A stretch of 41,822 bases of DNA, from positions 1-41,822 of the forward strand of contig JAAWGR010000017.1 of the NCBI GenBank assembly GCA_022795445.1. The letters run 5' to 3'. The notes under the pieces are model-generated. The model searched no databases. It had not been told where the DNA came from and worked only from the letters and a program-made list of their open reading frames with translations. The position numbers were made by a program, and so were the translations under genes. How positions within the stretch are numbered: position 1 is the first letter of the stretch; each line of letters opens with the position of its first letter. Origin of the DNA: Oscillibacter sp. Its GTDB lineage: Bacteria > Bacillota > Clostridia > Oscillospirales > Oscillospiraceae. This document shows positions 40,969 to 41,822 of the stretch, piece after piece.

Positions 40969-41419
40969 ATCGCACTGTTGCAGAAATAGCAGCGTATGCT
41001 TGCACTGCACCATGTAAGGCGGATATCGCGGTCCCGGTTGAGGTGGTTCCAAAGGGCGTTGCAACCCACATAGCCGCAGAAGGAGCCATACTGGCCACAG
41101 CGGCCCCTCCTGCTACTCCGGCAGCAACGCTTACGCCGGATTTCACAGCGGCTTCCATCGCTTCCACAGCGTAAGCTTCCGTTTCACGGAACTTCTCCCG
41201 CGCCGCCTGGATTTCAGAAATCTTCTTCTCGAATTCTTTTGGACGGTTGGCGATACTGTTCACCCAAAATTCAATCTCATGAATCAATGTAACACAGTCG
41301 CACCGCTTATCATAGAGGCGGCTTCCCGCTGGCTCCATCTTTTGGTAGGCAGAATTATACTTCGTCACCGCTCTCTCATGGATAGCGAGTGCTTCCTCTT
41401 TCGGTTTTGCATAGAGCAT
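40967..41419 (-). CDS. Hypothetical protein: helical N-terminus and Gly/Ala-rich membrane-active-looking C-terminus
   Basis: This 150-residue protein was not assigned a function. The first 90 residues are charged and probably helical (EFEKKISEIQAAREKFRETEAYAVEAMEAAVK), and the rest is a Gly/Ala-rich hydrophobic stretch (VSVAAGVAGGAAVASMAPSAAMWVATPFGTTSTGTAISAL) with glycine-zipper spacing. Such stretches suit membrane insertion. The chain ends inside this stretch, and its stop is part of a perfect inverted repeat, so a 3' truncation is possible. AGGGGG lies eight bases before the ATG. Confidence 0.6.
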   Translation of the reverse strand: MLYAKPKEEALAIHERAVTKYNSAYQKMEPAGSRLYDKRCDCVTLIHEIEFWVNSIANRPKEFEKKISEIQAAREKFRETEAYAVEAMEAAVKSGVSVAAGVAGGAAVASMAPSAAMWVATPFGTTSTGTAISALHGAVQAYAAISATVR

Positions 41420-41530
41420 AAAACAACCCCCTAATCTGCTTTTTCAACATAGTTTCCCTGACTTCTCAGCCATATTTCTAAAGATGTTGTCAAGGGGGAA
41501 TGTAAGTTTTTTCAACATACAGAAAAAGGC

Positions 41531-41558
41531 TTGACAATGAGGCTGTATTCTGTATAAT
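41531..41558 (+). promoter_or_regulatory. Sigma-A promoter of the MATE gene
   Basis: TTGACA (41531-41536), a 16-base spacer and TATAAT (41553-41558). It is followed by a structured leader of about 170 bases before the gene. Confidence 0.8.
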
Positions 41559-41581
41559 AGGGACAGTTGCTCGGAGGGCTG

Positions 41582-41655
41582 GTCATTCAACAGAAATGAC
41601 GGGCTGGATAAGGCACAGACTGAAATGTCTGCGGCTTGTCCAGCCTTTTGCTTTT
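41582..41655 (+). promoter_or_regulatory. Leader with attenuator-like terminator before the MATE gene
   Basis: A first hairpin (GTCATT with AATGAC, 41582-41600) is followed by a strong nested stem: GGCTGGATAAG (41602-41612) pairs with CTTGTCCAGCC (41635-41645, one G-T pair) around an inner CAGAC/GTCTG hairpin, then TTTTGCTTTT. A terminator placed between promoter and gene suggests attenuation by a ligand or by translation. A further stem (TCATGTCC with GGACATGA) precedes the ribosome site. No known riboswitch class was recognised. Confidence 0.5.
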
Positions 41656-41737
41656 CGTGTGGCAAATTGAGAAAGTTACCGCTCATGTCCAATTGTATAA
41701 AACCCGGACATGAAATCAGGAAAAAGGAGGATTTGAT

Positions 41738-41822
41738 ATGGACTTTCTCACCGGCAAAATCAAACCAATGTATGTCAAATATCTGTCCGCCGCTTTTGGC
41801 AGTGCCCTGATCTCATCCATCT
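41738..41822 (+). CDS. MATE-family efflux transporter, N-terminal fragment cut by the window end
   Basis: Only 28 residues are in the window: MDFLTGKIKPMYVKYLSAAF, then GSALISSI. This N-terminus is typical of Firmicute MATE multidrug/cation antiporters, which have 12 membrane helices. AAAAAGGAGG lies seven bases before the ATG. The call rests on resemblance of a short stretch. Confidence 0.65.
   Translation, partial: MDFLTGKIKPMYVKYLSAAFGSALISSI

Noticed and set aside
41444..41692. An 82-codon minus-strand frame in the MATE leader
   Set aside because: It lies opposite a promoter and a terminator structure and has no ribosome site.

Overview
The window looks like the chromosome of a spore-forming, probably motile Clostridium-class Firmicute with high GC, of the Oscillospiraceae kind. 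The signs are strong AGGAGG ribosome sites, sigma-A promoters, a Csp/SleC spore-germination module, collagen-like spore-surface proteins, a flagellin-like protein and a compact cobalamin riboswitch. This is inferred from gene content; no rRNA or tRNA gene is present to confirm it, and no CRISPR array, insertion sequence or prophage was seen.

Left part (1-5397). A leftward operon runs mnmE, birA and two half-size chromate transporters, ending in a hairpin terminator next to a 34-base perfect palindrome. A small cysteine-rich DUF3795-type protein and a divergent phosphoribosyltransferase-like protein follow.

Metal/peptide transport (5524-10893). A sigma-A promoter drives a compact cobalamin riboswitch with a terminator-like hairpin, followed by five tightly coupled genes for a NikABCDE/Opp-family ABC importer. 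B12 control suggests that the cargo is cobalt or a corrinoid precursor. A YgjV-like membrane protein and a SUV3-type RNA helicase with a C-terminal zinc ribbon lie beyond it.

Spore module (14488-23595). sleC (cortex-lytic enzyme) is divergent from two subtilisin-family Csp proteases with intact catalytic triads. Next to them are a family 2 glycosyltransferase, two tandem collagen-like proteins and a third, divergent protein. The last three share a homologous N-terminal domain of about 95 residues, which is probably a spore-surface assembly domain. CATAnnnTA boxes upstream suggest mother-cell (sigma-K-like) expression.

Second ABC importer (23785-29429) is a complete dipeptide/oligopeptide/glutathione-type operon on the minus strand with a good sigma-A promoter and a stabilising hairpin after the binding-protein gene.

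The most unusual gene (29733-32807) encodes a 1024-residue protein with flagellin-like N- and C-terminal segments flanking a large beta-solenoid-like centre, and an exact sigma-28 -10 box (GCCGATAA) lies upstream. It is followed by a phosphohexomutase with a textbook promoter.

Right part (34816-41822). A MarR regulator and two half-size ABC exporters form one operon with a tandem operator. After it come two flavodoxin-like reductases divergent from an HxlR regulator, a possible small RNA, a Gly/Ala-rich protein beside a 21-bp perfect inverted repeat, and the start of a MATE efflux gene behind an attenuator-like leader.
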